This document shows, piece by piece, positions 32,496 through 44,479 of a stretch of DNA of 64,000 bases. The notes beneath the pieces were generated by a model. That model was not told the origin of the DNA, searched no databases, and saw nothing but the letters and a program-made list of their open reading frames with translations. Both the position numbers and the translations under genes were made by a program. How positions within the stretch are numbered: the first letter of the stretch is position 1; the number at the start of each line of letters is the position of its first letter. The stretch is taken from assembly GCA_022266195.1 (NCBI GenBank), contig WHVY01000003.1, positions 7,068,001 through 7,132,000 on the forward strand. Direction: 5' to 3'. The stretch comes from Tetranychus cinnabarinus. Its lineage: Eukaryota > Arthropoda > Arachnida > Trombidiformes > Tetranychidae.

Positions 32496-34739
32496 TTAAT
32501 GTGAAGCCAATTTCCAATTTCTTGACCAATACATTGTTAGAGTTAAAGTTGTAAAGACGTGCAACCAGGCGATAATTAATCCTTGGTAAACTCGATAATC
32601 AGCCAAGGATCGACCATAAATCATTGATTGAACAGCTGACTCTCCAGAATAGGTATATGGATATACCATTTGTATTGGTTTGATAAAGTATGGCAAAGAT
32701 TCATTTGGCCATATAACGCCTCCACAAAATAGTCCGGTAAACCCGTAAGCACATTGAAGAAACACGGCATAGATTGGTGATGATGTTAAGGACCCAATAA
32801 ACAGTCCTTTAATTATGCCACACAAAATCATTGCGAGTGTCAAAATGAGGATGAAAGCAACTCCTCCATTGGCCGGTACATCAACAAAAATTTTTATAAA
32901 ACCAAATGAGCAAAGGTAAGTTGGGTAAAGCAATCCGGTTGAGAGTACAATCAGTGAAGTAATTAGTTCCCATCTATGTAGCCCACCAGCTGCAAGACGT
33001 TCATTTACTAAACAACGATGTTCATAGACTTCAATTAACATAACCAGAATCATAGAAAAAGATTCTGAAACATGGAACAAAAATTTGACAAGAACGAATT
33101 TTGTTGGAGCTAAATATTTCAACTCATCTAATTTTGACCAACTATAAATTGGTTCAATAGCAATTAGTCCAGCAATTTTAAATTTTTCTGTTAATATTGA
33201 AGGTGATGAAAGATCGGTTGATGGTGAGATTGATGAAATGGACGATTCGGACATTAATGAGGTTGAGGATTGAAGGTTGATCAGCGAGCGAAGAGCAACA
33301 ATTTCTATTGCATCGGCAACAAAACGATTAGAAATGTCAAGTATTAACGTTAATCCTTTATGCTGAAAATCATCAATACCATTCAAATTGAGTCCACCAT
33401 AAGATGAGAAATGCTCAAAAGTCTCACTAAAATCTTCTCCGATAATGAAAAACGCTGACAATCTATTCATCTCAAGTTGAACACGAGCATCGCCTTCAAA
33501 TTGGAAAGTCACAGTTTGCCAATAATTGGTGTGATTGGTAATTGATGCCAAGTACAGTTGACTTAAATTTCCAGTTTTATCATGATTAACAACTCCAATT
33601 TTCAAACCCAACGGAAAGTGTCCGAATAAACGACCCAGTGTGAACAAAACGACCACCAATAAAAAGCCAACACCTATGAATTGATACAAAGTAAAGGCTT
33701 TCCATCTGCACCAAAATCTCCAAGTCAGAAGCTTATAAGCCTTTAGATACGACAATCGATTCCGTGTTACTTTAGATGAGGATGGCATTAGGTTTTGGTT
33801 AAAAATTGTATGATTAGAATGATTATTGTTGTTCTTTGGCTCTTCTGGTGTTTGATCAATTCCATCAATAATGTAATACTTCTTTAAATCTTTTCCAATG
33901 TGATCTTTTATTTCTTTTGTCATGTAAAACGATAGAATAGCTGCTTCAAGTGAATTTTCATTTTGTTTCTTTTTAAATTGTTCTGGTCTTTCTTCAATTA
34001 TCACTTTACCAGAGCTTACGAAAGCAAAATAATCAGCTTTGTTCACCTCTTCTAAATAATGAGTGGCTAGCACAATCGTTATTTTACAATCAGATCGTAG
34101 ATGCAATAGATGGGCCCATATTTTGTCCACTACCACTGGATCAGAGCCAACAGTTGGTTCATCGAGCAACAACAAATCAGGTGAATGTAGAAGAGAACAG
34201 ATTAAGGAAACTCTTCTTTGAGTTCCTAAACTCAGCTGAGAAATTTTGAGTGATCGATGAAAAGATGAAATGTTCAATATGTGCACTAATTTATCCACTT
34301 GATTGGTTATTTCAACCTTTGATAAACCGTATAGTTGGCCAAAAAAGATTAACATTTCATCAATGGTTAGCTCAGCGTCTAAAGCAATGTCTTGAGGCAT
34401 ATAACCAATAATTGGACCTAAAAAATCGGATCGTAGTTCCTTGCGCTTTTTAACATCAATACTGTCACCAACAGGTTTGCTGAGAGAATGTCCCATCACT
34501 TGAAGATGACCAGAGCTTATCCGATGTTGTCCTAAAATGCATCTTTGAAATGTTGTCTTGCCACATCCAGAAGGACCAATGAGACCATAAATACAACCTT
34601 TTGGAACTGTAAGAGTTAAACCATTAAGAATATTAATTTGTTTCCATGATTGTTTGATGGACACTTTAATGTTGGTCGCTTGTATAGCTATTTGATTTTG
34701 GTCATACAATGATGGCGAAGAGATTTTGGGTGAACCCAT
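32496..34739 (-). CDS. ABC transporter, subfamily H (half transporter, NBD-TMD)
   Basis: Intronless, 747 residues from the ATG at 34739. N-terminal nucleotide-binding domain, then an ABC-2 membrane domain, the order of ABCG/ABCH half transporters; the ABCA-like sequence of the domain places it in ABCH, found in arthropods but not in mammals. Walker A GPSGCGKT at 55-62, Q-loop MPQD near 116, signature LSLGT at 169-173, Walker B LLLLDEP from 189, H-loop ATH at 226-228. The signature departs from LSGGQ (third position Leu, fifth Thr), while other ATP-site residues are intact. The membrane half has TM1 (LYQFIGVGFLLVVVLFTLG), a large extracellular loop with N-x-S/T sites, then five TMs ending YPYTYSGESAVQSMIYGRSL and a last helix. 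It must dimerise. Insect ABCH proteins export lipids to the cuticle; this role is inferred only. Confidence 0.93.
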   Translation of the reverse strand: MGSPKISSPSLYDQNQIAIQATNIKVSIKQSWKQINILNGLTLTVPKGCIYGLIGPSGCGKTTFQRCILGQHRISSGHLQVMGHSLSKPVGDSIDVKKRKELRSDFLGPIIGYMPQDIALDAELTIDEMLIFFGQLYGLSKVEITNQVDKLVHILNISSFHRSLKISQLSLGTQRRVSLICSLLHSPDLLLLDEPTVGSDPVVVDKIWAHLLHLRSDCKITIVLATHYLEEVNKADYFAFVSSGKVIIEERPEQFKKKQNENSLEAAILSFYMTKEIKDHIGKDLKKYYIIDGIDQTPEEPKNNNNHSNHTIFNQNLMPSSSKVTRNRLSYLKAYKLLTWRFWCRWKAFTLYQFIGVGFLLVVVLFTLGRLFGHFPLGLKIGVVNHDKTGNLSQLYLASITNHTNYWQTVTFQFEGDARVQLEMNRLSAFFIIGEDFSETFEHFSSYGGLNLNGIDDFQHKGLTLILDISNRFVADAIEIVALRSLINLQSSTSLMSESSISSISPSTDLSSPSILTEKFKIAGLIAIEPIYSWSKLDELKYLAPTKFVLVKFLFHVSESFSMILVMLIEVYEHRCLVNERLAAGGLHRWELITSLIVLSTGLLYPTYLCSFGFIKIFVDVPANGGVAFILILTLAMILCGIIKGLFIGSLTSSPIYAVFLQCAYGFTGLFCGGVIWPNESLPYFIKPIQMVYPYTYSGESAVQSMIYGRSLADYRVYQGLIIAWLHVFTTLTLTMYWSRNWKLASH

Positions 34740-37485
34740 GATAACACAATAATATAAATTAGAAACAATGGAAACAGATTTAAACAAATGTTTAAAAAGT
34801 GAACATAGACAGAAATTTTAGGTTTAACCTTCTAATTCAACTAACAAATAGTGTTACTGATGTACCAAACATTAACAGATTTTAACAACAGTAATTATTA
34901 GCTTGATTAAGTTAAATAAATGTCCCATCTAAAATCACAGTTATCGGATTATCAGAAAAGTAAAATTAATTTATCAGACAATATTAGTTTCAAAGAAATG
35001 GCAAATTGGAAACATTAAACTGGTTAAAGCAAAAATTAGTGTTGAGGTGAGAAAAGATAATAAATTTCTGAAACGATGTTCATAATGATTGCCTAAAAGA
35101 CTTGAATCAATAGTGAAACTTGAAATGAGCCATCAACATTTTATTGAATTTCATCTTCATTTGTCAGAAAAAAAAGTGATAATAGGTGAATTGTGATTCT
35201 GCACATCTTAAGTGGTACTTGAAAAGTTGAAAACAAAAAGCAAAAAGGTTAACAATTTAAATAAATTGAGTAAAGTGGAATCAATAAGTTAGTTAAAAAG
35301 AGGAGAGAATCGACAAAACTGGTTTTTCTTTTCGTACAAAATTGAAGACAATACCAGATGAAGGCAAGATTGAAGCTCGATAAGTTATAAAAATAATATT
35401 ATTGCAACAATAGAATTACACTGAAATAATTACCATTACATCATATTTGAATCAACCAAGAGAAGTCATTAAATTACAATTGAGTAGCCATTCAACAGTT
35501 TTGCCCATTTCAATTTGATTACAATACAAAATTCAATCATTGTATGACCAATTGATTTTCACAGATTACTTTTGGACAATATGTTTCTAATTGAATGCAT
35601 AAGTCAATGAAAAAAACAGAAATAGAGTTACCTTTGAAGTAATAATTTGAAGAAAATACAATAATGCAACTTATACACTCATGTATATTATTTGTAACTT
35701 GATTATCTCAATAATAAACGGTTATTAAACTGTGAACGCGTGTCTATAAAGTGGATCCAAACGAGTGGCAGGAAACACATTTCATGTCCATTGGTTAGAG
35801 CACATTATTAACTGTACAAAATAAAAGAAAAGGAGTCAAACCTCAATGAAATTTACGGTTTAAAAAAAATGATCATACAATACTAATTGCTGGTAAAGGT
35901 CATTTATCAATCTGCAATATTCAAGTAAAGATCCCAATACAGATTTCAATTCCAAAACAATTATGAATATATTAAGGCCAGCATCTTTGTTTACCTTCAT
36001 TGCCATTCGTTTTAATTCTCATTTGTCAGTTCCACTTTTTTAAACACCAATATTTGATGTTTAAAACCATTAATAATGTCAACCGCTATTCTTGAGGGCC
36101 ATTCATATCAAAATCATCACAATCATCTTGCTCAATGTTTTTTGATTTCACCACGCATCCAGACATGCCTTGCAATTCCAGTGGAAACCTAATAAAACAC
36201 AATGATAAAATGATAAATTATCGTTTAGTGCTAAATGTTCATTGAATAAATTTTTAAAATTTAAATACATTTAAGCAAATCATTTATTGAATGACAAAAA
36301 AAAATCTGAAAACTTACTTTCTTGTTTACATTTGGACCTTTTCGCAGTTTGTTTACTTTGAGTGATTCTCATTGAATGGAGGCGCGTTTTTTGTTACAAG
36401 GTTAAAACCAGATGAAATTCCCGTTTAATTACTAACAATTATCTCCTCAACTTTGAATGAAGACAAATGCTAATAATGAAAAAATCATATTTGAACAAAT
36501 AATGATCAATCTTTAAATGACATCGAAATAAAAGACAAAAAGTACTTGAGTTGGTTGGAGGAAAAAAAAGAAGGGAAAGAAAGCTGAAAGTAAATAACCA
36601 CAATATGCTAATCATTGGTAGCTATTATTAATGATGAAAGCTTTCAATAAGTTGTTATCAAGAAGAGACAGAGAGTTAACCTTTAAAAGTGAAATAATTC
36701 AAAATCAGATATCAACTTACCCCTTCTCTTATAATTTTTGAGGTGACTACAAGTATTGAAAATAGCAACGCCAACAACCTAACAAGGAGAAGAAGAGTAG
36801 AGAAAGCAGAAAATGAAAGATCAACTTGAAAAAGCTAAGCCAAATGGGCATATAATAACATTTTTGTCGTCAATATTTAATCAAGTTAACTAACTATTGT
36901 CCGACTATTATATTACAAGGGTTACTTACAACAATTGAAATGTAATATTTAAATGGAGAGGAAAAATATTGAACAGGAAAAAAGAGTTGATAATCTTTAT
37001 AATATAATATAATCAACAACAACAGCAAAAACGTTTAGTTTGACTATAAAAACAACAGTACCATTAACACAAAAGGAGCGCAAAGGATAGAGAAATGATA
37101 GGATTTAGAGAAGAGAAAGAGAGAAATGAAAATAAAGAGTTTTCTTAACTAAATTTATGTCAACAGCATAATTATCATGATATTAATAATAATAAAAATA
37201 CATTAAAAAGTTATTAAATAAGTTGATTATCAGTAAATTATTGTAAGATAAATAGAAGCTGAAATGTTGAGGGAAAAACTGGTCAAGTGGAAAGGCGGGT
37301 AAAACAAAAATGAAGTTAACCTTAGTTACCGTTACTGGGGGACAATTGAAGCTCCAGGTGATTGAAAAAAAGGAACCAACCGTTTCCAAAAATATCAACA
37401 CAAATAAATATAAACAGGAGAGGAAGAAGGAAGACGAAAAGATGAAGAAGATGAAAAAAGGAAGATGAAAAGGATCTTGTAAGTA
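34740..37485. other. Intergenic region upstream of the ABCH gene
   Basis: AT-rich; should hold the promoter and 5' UTR of the minus-strand ABCH gene. Minus-strand splice-like signals exist near 36180-36340, 36714-36785 and 36913-36930, and could belong to 5' UTR exons, but I could not build a coding model. Confidence 0.4.
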
Positions 37486-37654
37486 CAGTAAATTCACACT
37501 TATTTTGACCAAAAAATCAGAGCCATCTATTGGTATCAGAGCTTTAGCCCTAGCATAAACAGTGCTAGGATAACTTAAATAGTACTCTCGTCTTACTATT
37601 GGCAGTATAATAGACGGCGCTGCTTTTTTGGTCAAAATAAGTGTGAATTTACTG
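37486..37654. mobile_element. Tc1-like MITE (169 bp)
   Basis: Begins CAGTAAATTCACACTTATTT and ends with its reverse complement, flanked by TA (37484-37485 and 37655-37656). Inverted repeats, counted with the TA, are about 45 bases with three mismatches (37484-37528 and 37612-37656). Same terminal words as the MITE at 28352. It makes a short minus-strand open stretch that should not be called a gene. Confidence 0.88.
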
Positions 37655-37656
37655 TA

Positions 37657-39341
37657 TTGTCAATGTGTTGCTCAATTGGCGTTCATCACTCAACCCAGGA
37701 TTGATGAAAGTGAACCTAAAAATTGAAGAAAGCTTTTTGTCTCAACCTTTTTGTAGATGATTGTGATTATATTGATGATGAAGATAACGATGATGGTGAT
37801 GATGAGGATGATTGAAAATCTCAATGGTTTGGTTGATTGTCCGTTTTATTTTGAAAGCTAAAAAACCTTTGATTTACACCAAAAATCTCAAGATGATGAG
37901 GTTTTCACTTTTATTTTTGATGATATTATGTTGTACTTTTCGAGGACAAAAGATGATGATATAGATGATGATAGACATGATATAGATGAAGATGAGGATG
38001 TGATGACATTTTGTTGTGTTAAAAGTTATCATAGAGAGCGACAACAACAAAAAAAAGTGTATTTACTTTTGTTCATTTTTGCCTTCTTTCATCGGATTAA
38101 CTGAGGATCAGTTTAAGTGGTAATTTAAATACGACTCTTTTCACATCAAATCACTATTATACACATTAATCCAATTTTGGGGTAACTTTCTATTTCAATT
38201 ATCAACTGGATAAACATCATCTTTCAGCCTTTTACATTTAAACAATATTTTATATCGCTCAAGTTAACTTATTTTCAATTTTCATTTTTACTTCTCCATT
38301 TCATTTAATGAAAATGTCTGTGTGTATCTTTCATTCAACCAAAATAGATTATGCTTGGATTATTATTATCGTGATTATCGACACACATTAATCCTGCATC
38401 TTAACCATAATATTTAAAACCATGTTGTGTATGAGTATCAATTTCACCTCAGAACTCAATGTTGTTCAAGTAAAATCATTTAGTCGCTTCAGATAACATC
38501 AAATGTTAACAGTTGTTCAATTGATTTTTTCATGACAATGTCTGGCATTTTAAAACAAGGCCCAACTGATTAGTTATATTGATTGAATAGAAACAAATAG
38601 AGGAAAAAATAAGATTTTGAAGATTGGAAAAATGATTGAATCAATTAGAATATCAACCGAATAGCAACTGTAAATGTAATTTAAGCTAATCAGCAAATTA
38701 GAGTGAAAAATCCATCAGAGTTAAAGACAATTTGTGTATTAATTTGAAACAAAATGGCTTCTTTCTTTTCTCAATGACAAAACAAAAGTTTAATTTCATT
38801 CATTGATAAGTATCAATAGTTCATCAAGCAAGTAATTTGTCGGAAATGTAAATTATATTTTATAGACTGAAGAGTTATATGGATGAAGATATTGATGTTG
38901 TTGTTGATGATGACGATGAAGAAGAAGAAGAAGGAAGATGAAAGCCTATATTAAAGGTGAAGTAGGAGGGACGAGGGAAGTTTGTTATTGGTTTGTGGAA
39001 GTAAATCTTGTTGGTTAAGTTTGAGTCAGTTCATGAATACTGAGGATGAAGGAGGAGACAATCATGAAGAGAGGGAAACTGAAAGAAGGTAAAATGATGG
39101 AGGAGGGAAAATGAGGTTTCTGTGTTTTACAGTAAAGTGGCTATTCGGAGGAATTAAAAATGGTTCCTAGCATTTTGTTTTTCCCGTCGACATCCACTGA
39201 GATTATATTTTTGAGCGTAAAATTATTTTTATCCTAAACGCGCTTTCGTTTCCAGTGTCTCTAGATTTGTTACGTGTTTCCTTTCCTCATTGACATCTCA
39301 TCTTTAATGTGTTTAATGGATTAGTTTGGTTAAACGCAAAA
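37657..39341. other. Region between the MITE and the PTF1A gene
   Basis: Low-complexity GAT/GAA-rich stretches around 37755-38010 and 38880-38940, otherwise AT-rich. Likely upstream control region of the bHLH gene; no specific element recognised. Confidence 0.4.
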
Positions 39342-41819
39342 ATGCTTGAGATTCCTTCAAGTTGCTCATTATTTCGAGATAATTGTGCTTCTCATTGTAC
39401 ATCTGCTTGTGACCATAATTGTGGATCCTTTTGTTTACATGAAACCTATCTGGGTCAATCCAACACTTCCAATCATGGTTTAATTATGGAGACTAGTTTG
39501 AGTTATCAATCATCGGCAACTCCAGTATCAACATGTTTACCCGATTCAACGTCTTCAGAATATTCAACTTTACATTCCCTTGATGATTATGTTAACCATG
39601 AGTCTACTTTTTCATCGACAGCTTCACCTGGTTCTTCTTGTGCCTCATCGTTAATTGAGTCTTCATTGGATCATCATCATGATGAGGATGATATCCAATC
39701 ATCTGCAAGTGTTCATTATGAACCCTCAAATAAATCATTATCATCTTCTTCTTCGTCGTCCTCCTCTTCATCTTTGTCATCATCATTAATGTTAAGACGA
39801 AAGGATGAAGCAAATGTTCACAGTCATCGACGATTCCGTAAAAAGCGTGGCTTTCATCATCAAATTCAACAGCGACAAGCAGCAAATTTGCGTGAAAGAA
39901 GGCGAATGCAATCAATTAATGATGCTTTTGAGGTGAGCCAAGTTTACATCAACCTGTTTAACCAATCAGATAAATCAGTTGTACAATTGTCAAACATAAG
40001 GATAAAGGTTAATTTGATACAAACTTTGATCCACTCGTTGACCTACCTTTCGCCTTAGGTTCAGGCACGCGTCTAGACACGTGGACCTTGTTGACTCAAC
40101 ATCATGTCAAATGTTTGAATACAATTGATTAACCACAACAAGGTTTATCCAAAATACATGTATGATCACTAATAGCCTTTAATTGCTTTGATTTCTTCAA
40201 AGCACTAGATAAATGATAGAATTCCAATACTTCATATTATACCGAATACGTAAATCTGAAATAAAAAATGAGAAAAACTGTTAGATAATTTTTGATGAAA
40301 TTAAAAACTTACTGATCGACTATTAATGAAATTTTTACATGAATCTCTGTCCTTTATTTGCTTGTTGCAAAGCTCAGCCACTTCATCGATTCAGCTATTT
40401 CCATAGGATAAGCTTTTAACTAGGCTCTTCAATTTGTCATCATTTTGTGATTGAATTAATTTCCAACTTTAAATTTGATACAATCTGTTTGAACAGACAT
40501 TTTGTTGAGGTTAAATTGTATTGACACTAGGTTTGGAAAAAAATTGTTTTCATTTGTGATTAACTTAACATTAAATAAGCACTAAAGTAAATAAAAAAAG
40601 GTTACAATTTTTAACTCACATTAGTTGATGATTTTAAGACAATCCGAGATTCAATAAATAAATCAACGATACAATACTGGTCAGTTAATGATTACAATTC
40701 AATTAATTATAGACCATGTTTTGTCTCCAATTGGTACACTTGAATGAAGTGGTGATAGGTTAAAGAGAAAGAGGAACACAAAATGTCGATCAATTTTGAT
40801 CAAGTCTTAGGTTTGATGATTGATTTGAGAGTCATTGCTATTATTGCACAGAGTTATAGTTTGAGTAGCATTATTATTAGGCCATTGAGAGTTGGTGAAT
40901 ATAAATTATAATCACAATAATAAAGTTAGGTGTAAATTAGCTTCACTTTTGACTATCGATCATAATTAATAAATGTAGAAATATTAGTCAATCACATTTT
41001 CTGGTTGTTTTCATTGGTGGCGTTGGTGTAGTTTTTCTATTCACATTTTGTTTCCATTGTTTGATTTTTGTTGTTTGTTTATTATCAAATGAATTGTAAT
41101 CAGTTGAATATGTAATATTGACCAGAATTAATATTTTCCCTATTCTTCTTTCATTTGACCATCATACATGTAATAATAAACGCTCTTGATCTTTCTCTTT
41201 TTTTCCAGAGTTTAAGAGATGCATTACCCAAAGACCCACCATATGAAAAGCGTTCATCTAAAGTGGAAACCCTTAAATTGGCTATTCAATACATCGAAAA
41301 ATTAAATGAATACTTATCAACCGGACGTAATCCAAATGACCCATCACAATCACATCAACCTCCGCAAGTTGAAAAAATTATTATCCCCTGTCAAAAAGGT
41401 AAATACTTCCGTTGTTTATTATTGTTATTTATTTTCATTTTTATTATTGATTGCTTTCCATTTTTTGCTTTTCGCGCTTTAATCTTCCTCAAATGACGTA
41501 TCTCCCTCCATAAAGCTTGAGCAAAATGAAAGTTAAATTGAATTATTCTTTTTGTTTAATTTATTTTCTTTTTTATTAATTACCAACAGTATTTCATGGT
41601 TTACAATTGGCTGGTCATTCAATATCTTGGACACAGCCAGAGCCAAAGCGTACTTATGTAATGGTAGCCAAAATATGGACACCAGAAGATCCACGGACAC
41701 TGGAAGGAAGCAAGGAAAGTCATACGCCAATCACGCCAGCAACAACATCAAATAATTTGGAATCTAGTTCATCTCTAATCACCAACTGTTATTCACCAAT
41801 GGATCAACCTAGTAATTAA
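39342..41819 (+). CDS. Fer1: PTF1A/Fer1 bHLH transcription factor; 3 exons
   Basis: Join(39342..39932,41209..41398,41590..41819), 336 residues; all phases fit. The ATG at 39342 has a good context (AAAAATG). The bHLH domain (about 178-233) reads RQAANLRERRRMQSINDAFE, split by the intron, then PPYEKRSSKVETLKLAIQYI, closely matching PTF1A. Further C-terminal is the conserved block LAGHSISW and VAKIWTPEDPR, which in vertebrate PTF1A contacts the RBPJ/Su(H) partner in the PTF1 complex, and EKIIIPCQKG matching EKVIICHRG. The N-terminal half is Ser-rich with a long TCx-coded polyserine run and a His/Asp-rich stretch. The protein should act in the nucleus as a cell-fate factor (pancreas and GABA neurons in vertebrates); the role here is inferred. 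Intron 1 is 1276 bp. Confidence 0.95.
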
Positions 41820-44479
41820 AGGTATCAAAATTGTAAAAACAATTCGATGATGTGCATCATATCGTCAAATCTTCTAACAGCATGATCTTCATCCAAGTAT
41901 AAATATTTTATGAGACATCAACTAATCTCTTTCTTGATGGAAAGGTGAAAGGAGAGAGATTGATGATTCGTAAAATGATTTCTTTAATAATTTGATAGAA
42001 TTTAATTTTCTTCCTCTTCCTTTTCATCTTGCTTCTTTTCTCATCCTTTTACAAATATAAATATATCATCGATGATAATAAATGGTATACAAATTAAACG
42101 AAACGATTTTATATTTACTTCCCTCAGTCATTTCCATCATTTGGTCTCTTACGTTATGCTATGATTACATGTGTTATGTTCATCTTTTTCGAGTTTAATG
42201 CCATTATCTTCCCCCGTGATATACATTCAAACCTTTTCAACTATCCAACCATGAAGTTAACCCTAGAGGTTGAGGTTTCGTAAATCAACATGCAGCCCAT
42301 TGTACCGTTAAGTGGTCAATTGAAAGATACAATCTTGATATATTTTTAAAGCAAAAATCATTTTGTTAATTTACACTTAATAACGGTTATTCTTTTATTC
42401 AGCTTTTCTATTGACGCCTCTCTGTTCCCATAATTTAACTGCTAACAACTAATCAGTTCCGCTCTTGTAGCCCTTTTAATTTACAAACAACACAATAGAC
42501 GAGCCAATACACAAAATAAGCTAACTGAATCAATCAACCTTTACCAATATCGAGATGATGAAAACGAAAGAAAACAATAGTAAAATACTTTTTTTCCCAA
42601 ACAAATTAAAAAACAATCCCATGGTAAATGTACAATCTCATGAATCAATCCCTTCAATTTTTTATAATGTGAAATATTTCCACGAACATTTCCAATGAAC
42701 GGTTGATTCGACCATAATTTAATGGCTTGCTGTGTGACCTAAATTTTTCCTAAAGTCAAACACAATATAATTCCCTAAAAGGTATCTCGAGCCAATTTAA
42801 GTTGACATTAGTGGTAAAATCGAGTATTCAATGGGGATAAAAGGAACACTTTGAGCCATTGCTAATATAAATTTAAAGAAATGGACAATCAAGGTTAAAT
42901 CGAGTTGCTTTGTTGTACTTTTCAATTTCCAAACACAACATAAAATGACTAAAAACTATAAAGTTACTGTTGCTCGCGGGGAGACGTGAAAAAAGTTGAT
43001 TATTACCGTTAATTAACATCATTAGAGATGATTTTTACTCAAGCTATAAACTACTGAGGCGAAAAAAGGGCAAACTGTGAATTAAAATGCATTGGGTCCT
43101 CAATTGTTCGCATATTGGCCCAATTTTATGCTTTCACTCTCTACTACTGTTTATATTTGACATAGCGTGTCTATTATTGTACAATAACAAAGGTTTTTTC
43201 ATCCAAATCTCCCACTCTTCATTTCTCTCTCTCTTTTTTTCACTCTCCGCCTCCTACTTCATCACCTCCGCCTTTTATCATCCAGAAACGGAGATTCAAA
43301 TAATTAACATAAAATAAATGCTTCAATAGCTTTAACTAATAATTCAGGTAATGGTAAACAAGGTTGTTTCGTTAATTATGGGCTCACAAAGTCTAGTAAG
43401 TTACAATTGTTCAATTTCGAGATGAAGATAGAGTAAAAGAGGGGTGAAGATTGGGTGAAGAGAGAAGTTAGTAAATGATGATGATATTAGTAAGGTAAGA
43501 AGATAAAGGAAACAAATGCAAGAAAAGTTGATTGCTGTTGCTCTCCTCACTGAGCTTTACAGTGTTTCCAATGCATGGAATCGGTTTTATCATTTCATGG
43601 GAAAAAGCATCTGTTTTCTATCTTCACACTCTCTTTTTATCCAATCTCTTTCTCGTTGTATTCTCATCATCATCATCATCATCGCCATCATGATCTGAAA
43701 CTAACAACTTACATATAAGTCTATTATTTCTTGCTCATACTCAATCATCATCAGCATCTTCGTCTTTATGTTGTACACTAAACTTGATACTTACTAATAC
43801 ATACCTAAATTATACATGCATTCAACATCATGAATGTAACTTGTAATCCAATTAATCAATCTACAGGGGAATTGAGAAAACTTACCTTGACTAATTTTTC
43901 ACACATTTTGCTCCAATCATCTTGAATCGGGTTGAGTATTAATAATCCAAGAAACAGACAAACGTTGACACAAAAGAATAATCAATTGCTTAAAAGGCTA
44001 ATAAGAACCAAAACTTACAACCTAATTGTCAATCCATTTGTAAGACTTCTGATTTGAGATAAAATAAAATTTAATGATGTTTAAAAGTAATTAGTTCAGA
44101 CGATGGAAAGGTTAGAGGGTAAACAATGGTCAAAACAAATAAGAGATAAGCTTTAAGGTTAATCAAAAGATAAAAAATTGCTATTCAAAGAGCATAAAAG
44201 ATTTATTAATACTTTCTTATTAACCCCATCTTTTGGTGACTATGAAGAAATAATGACTGCCATTAAATTCTTTTAAAATCGTATTCTTTTTTTTATTGTT
44301 TTTCACATTCCTTTCAAACTGGTCAAGAGATGGTGCTATTAATTGACAATTTAATTGAAAGTCGATTAATCTATGACCAATTGTATTCATTAACATTTTC
44401 ATCTTCCTCTAGATTGACATCCTTAATATCCTTTATCGTCGTGTTTTCATCTTTGGACGAATCCTCCGCAAAGTATAAT
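41820..44479. other. Intergenic region between PTF1A and the YIPF5-like chimera
   Basis: Contains a candidate poly(A) signal AATAAA at 42077-42082 for PTF1A and an ATC microsatellite at about 43661-43690. No gene supported; open stretches at 43087 and 43516 are pyrimidine-rich without features. Confidence 0.5.

Noticed and set aside
36100..36960. Minus-strand exon-like pieces, including one reading LLALLFSILVV and one reading VVKSKNIEQDD before a stop
   Set aside because: Donor and acceptor signals exist, but no start codon and no single frame joins them; hydrophobic readings are expected from T-rich DNA. They may be 5' UTR exons of the ABCH gene.
37183..37635. A 150-codon open stretch on the minus strand
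   Set aside because: It runs through the inverted repeats of the MITE at 37486-37654 and then into purine-rich low-complexity sequence; no conserved features.
43087..43698. Two short open stretches between PTF1A and the chimeric gene
   Set aside because: No conserved residues, and low-complexity TCA repeats at the end of the second.
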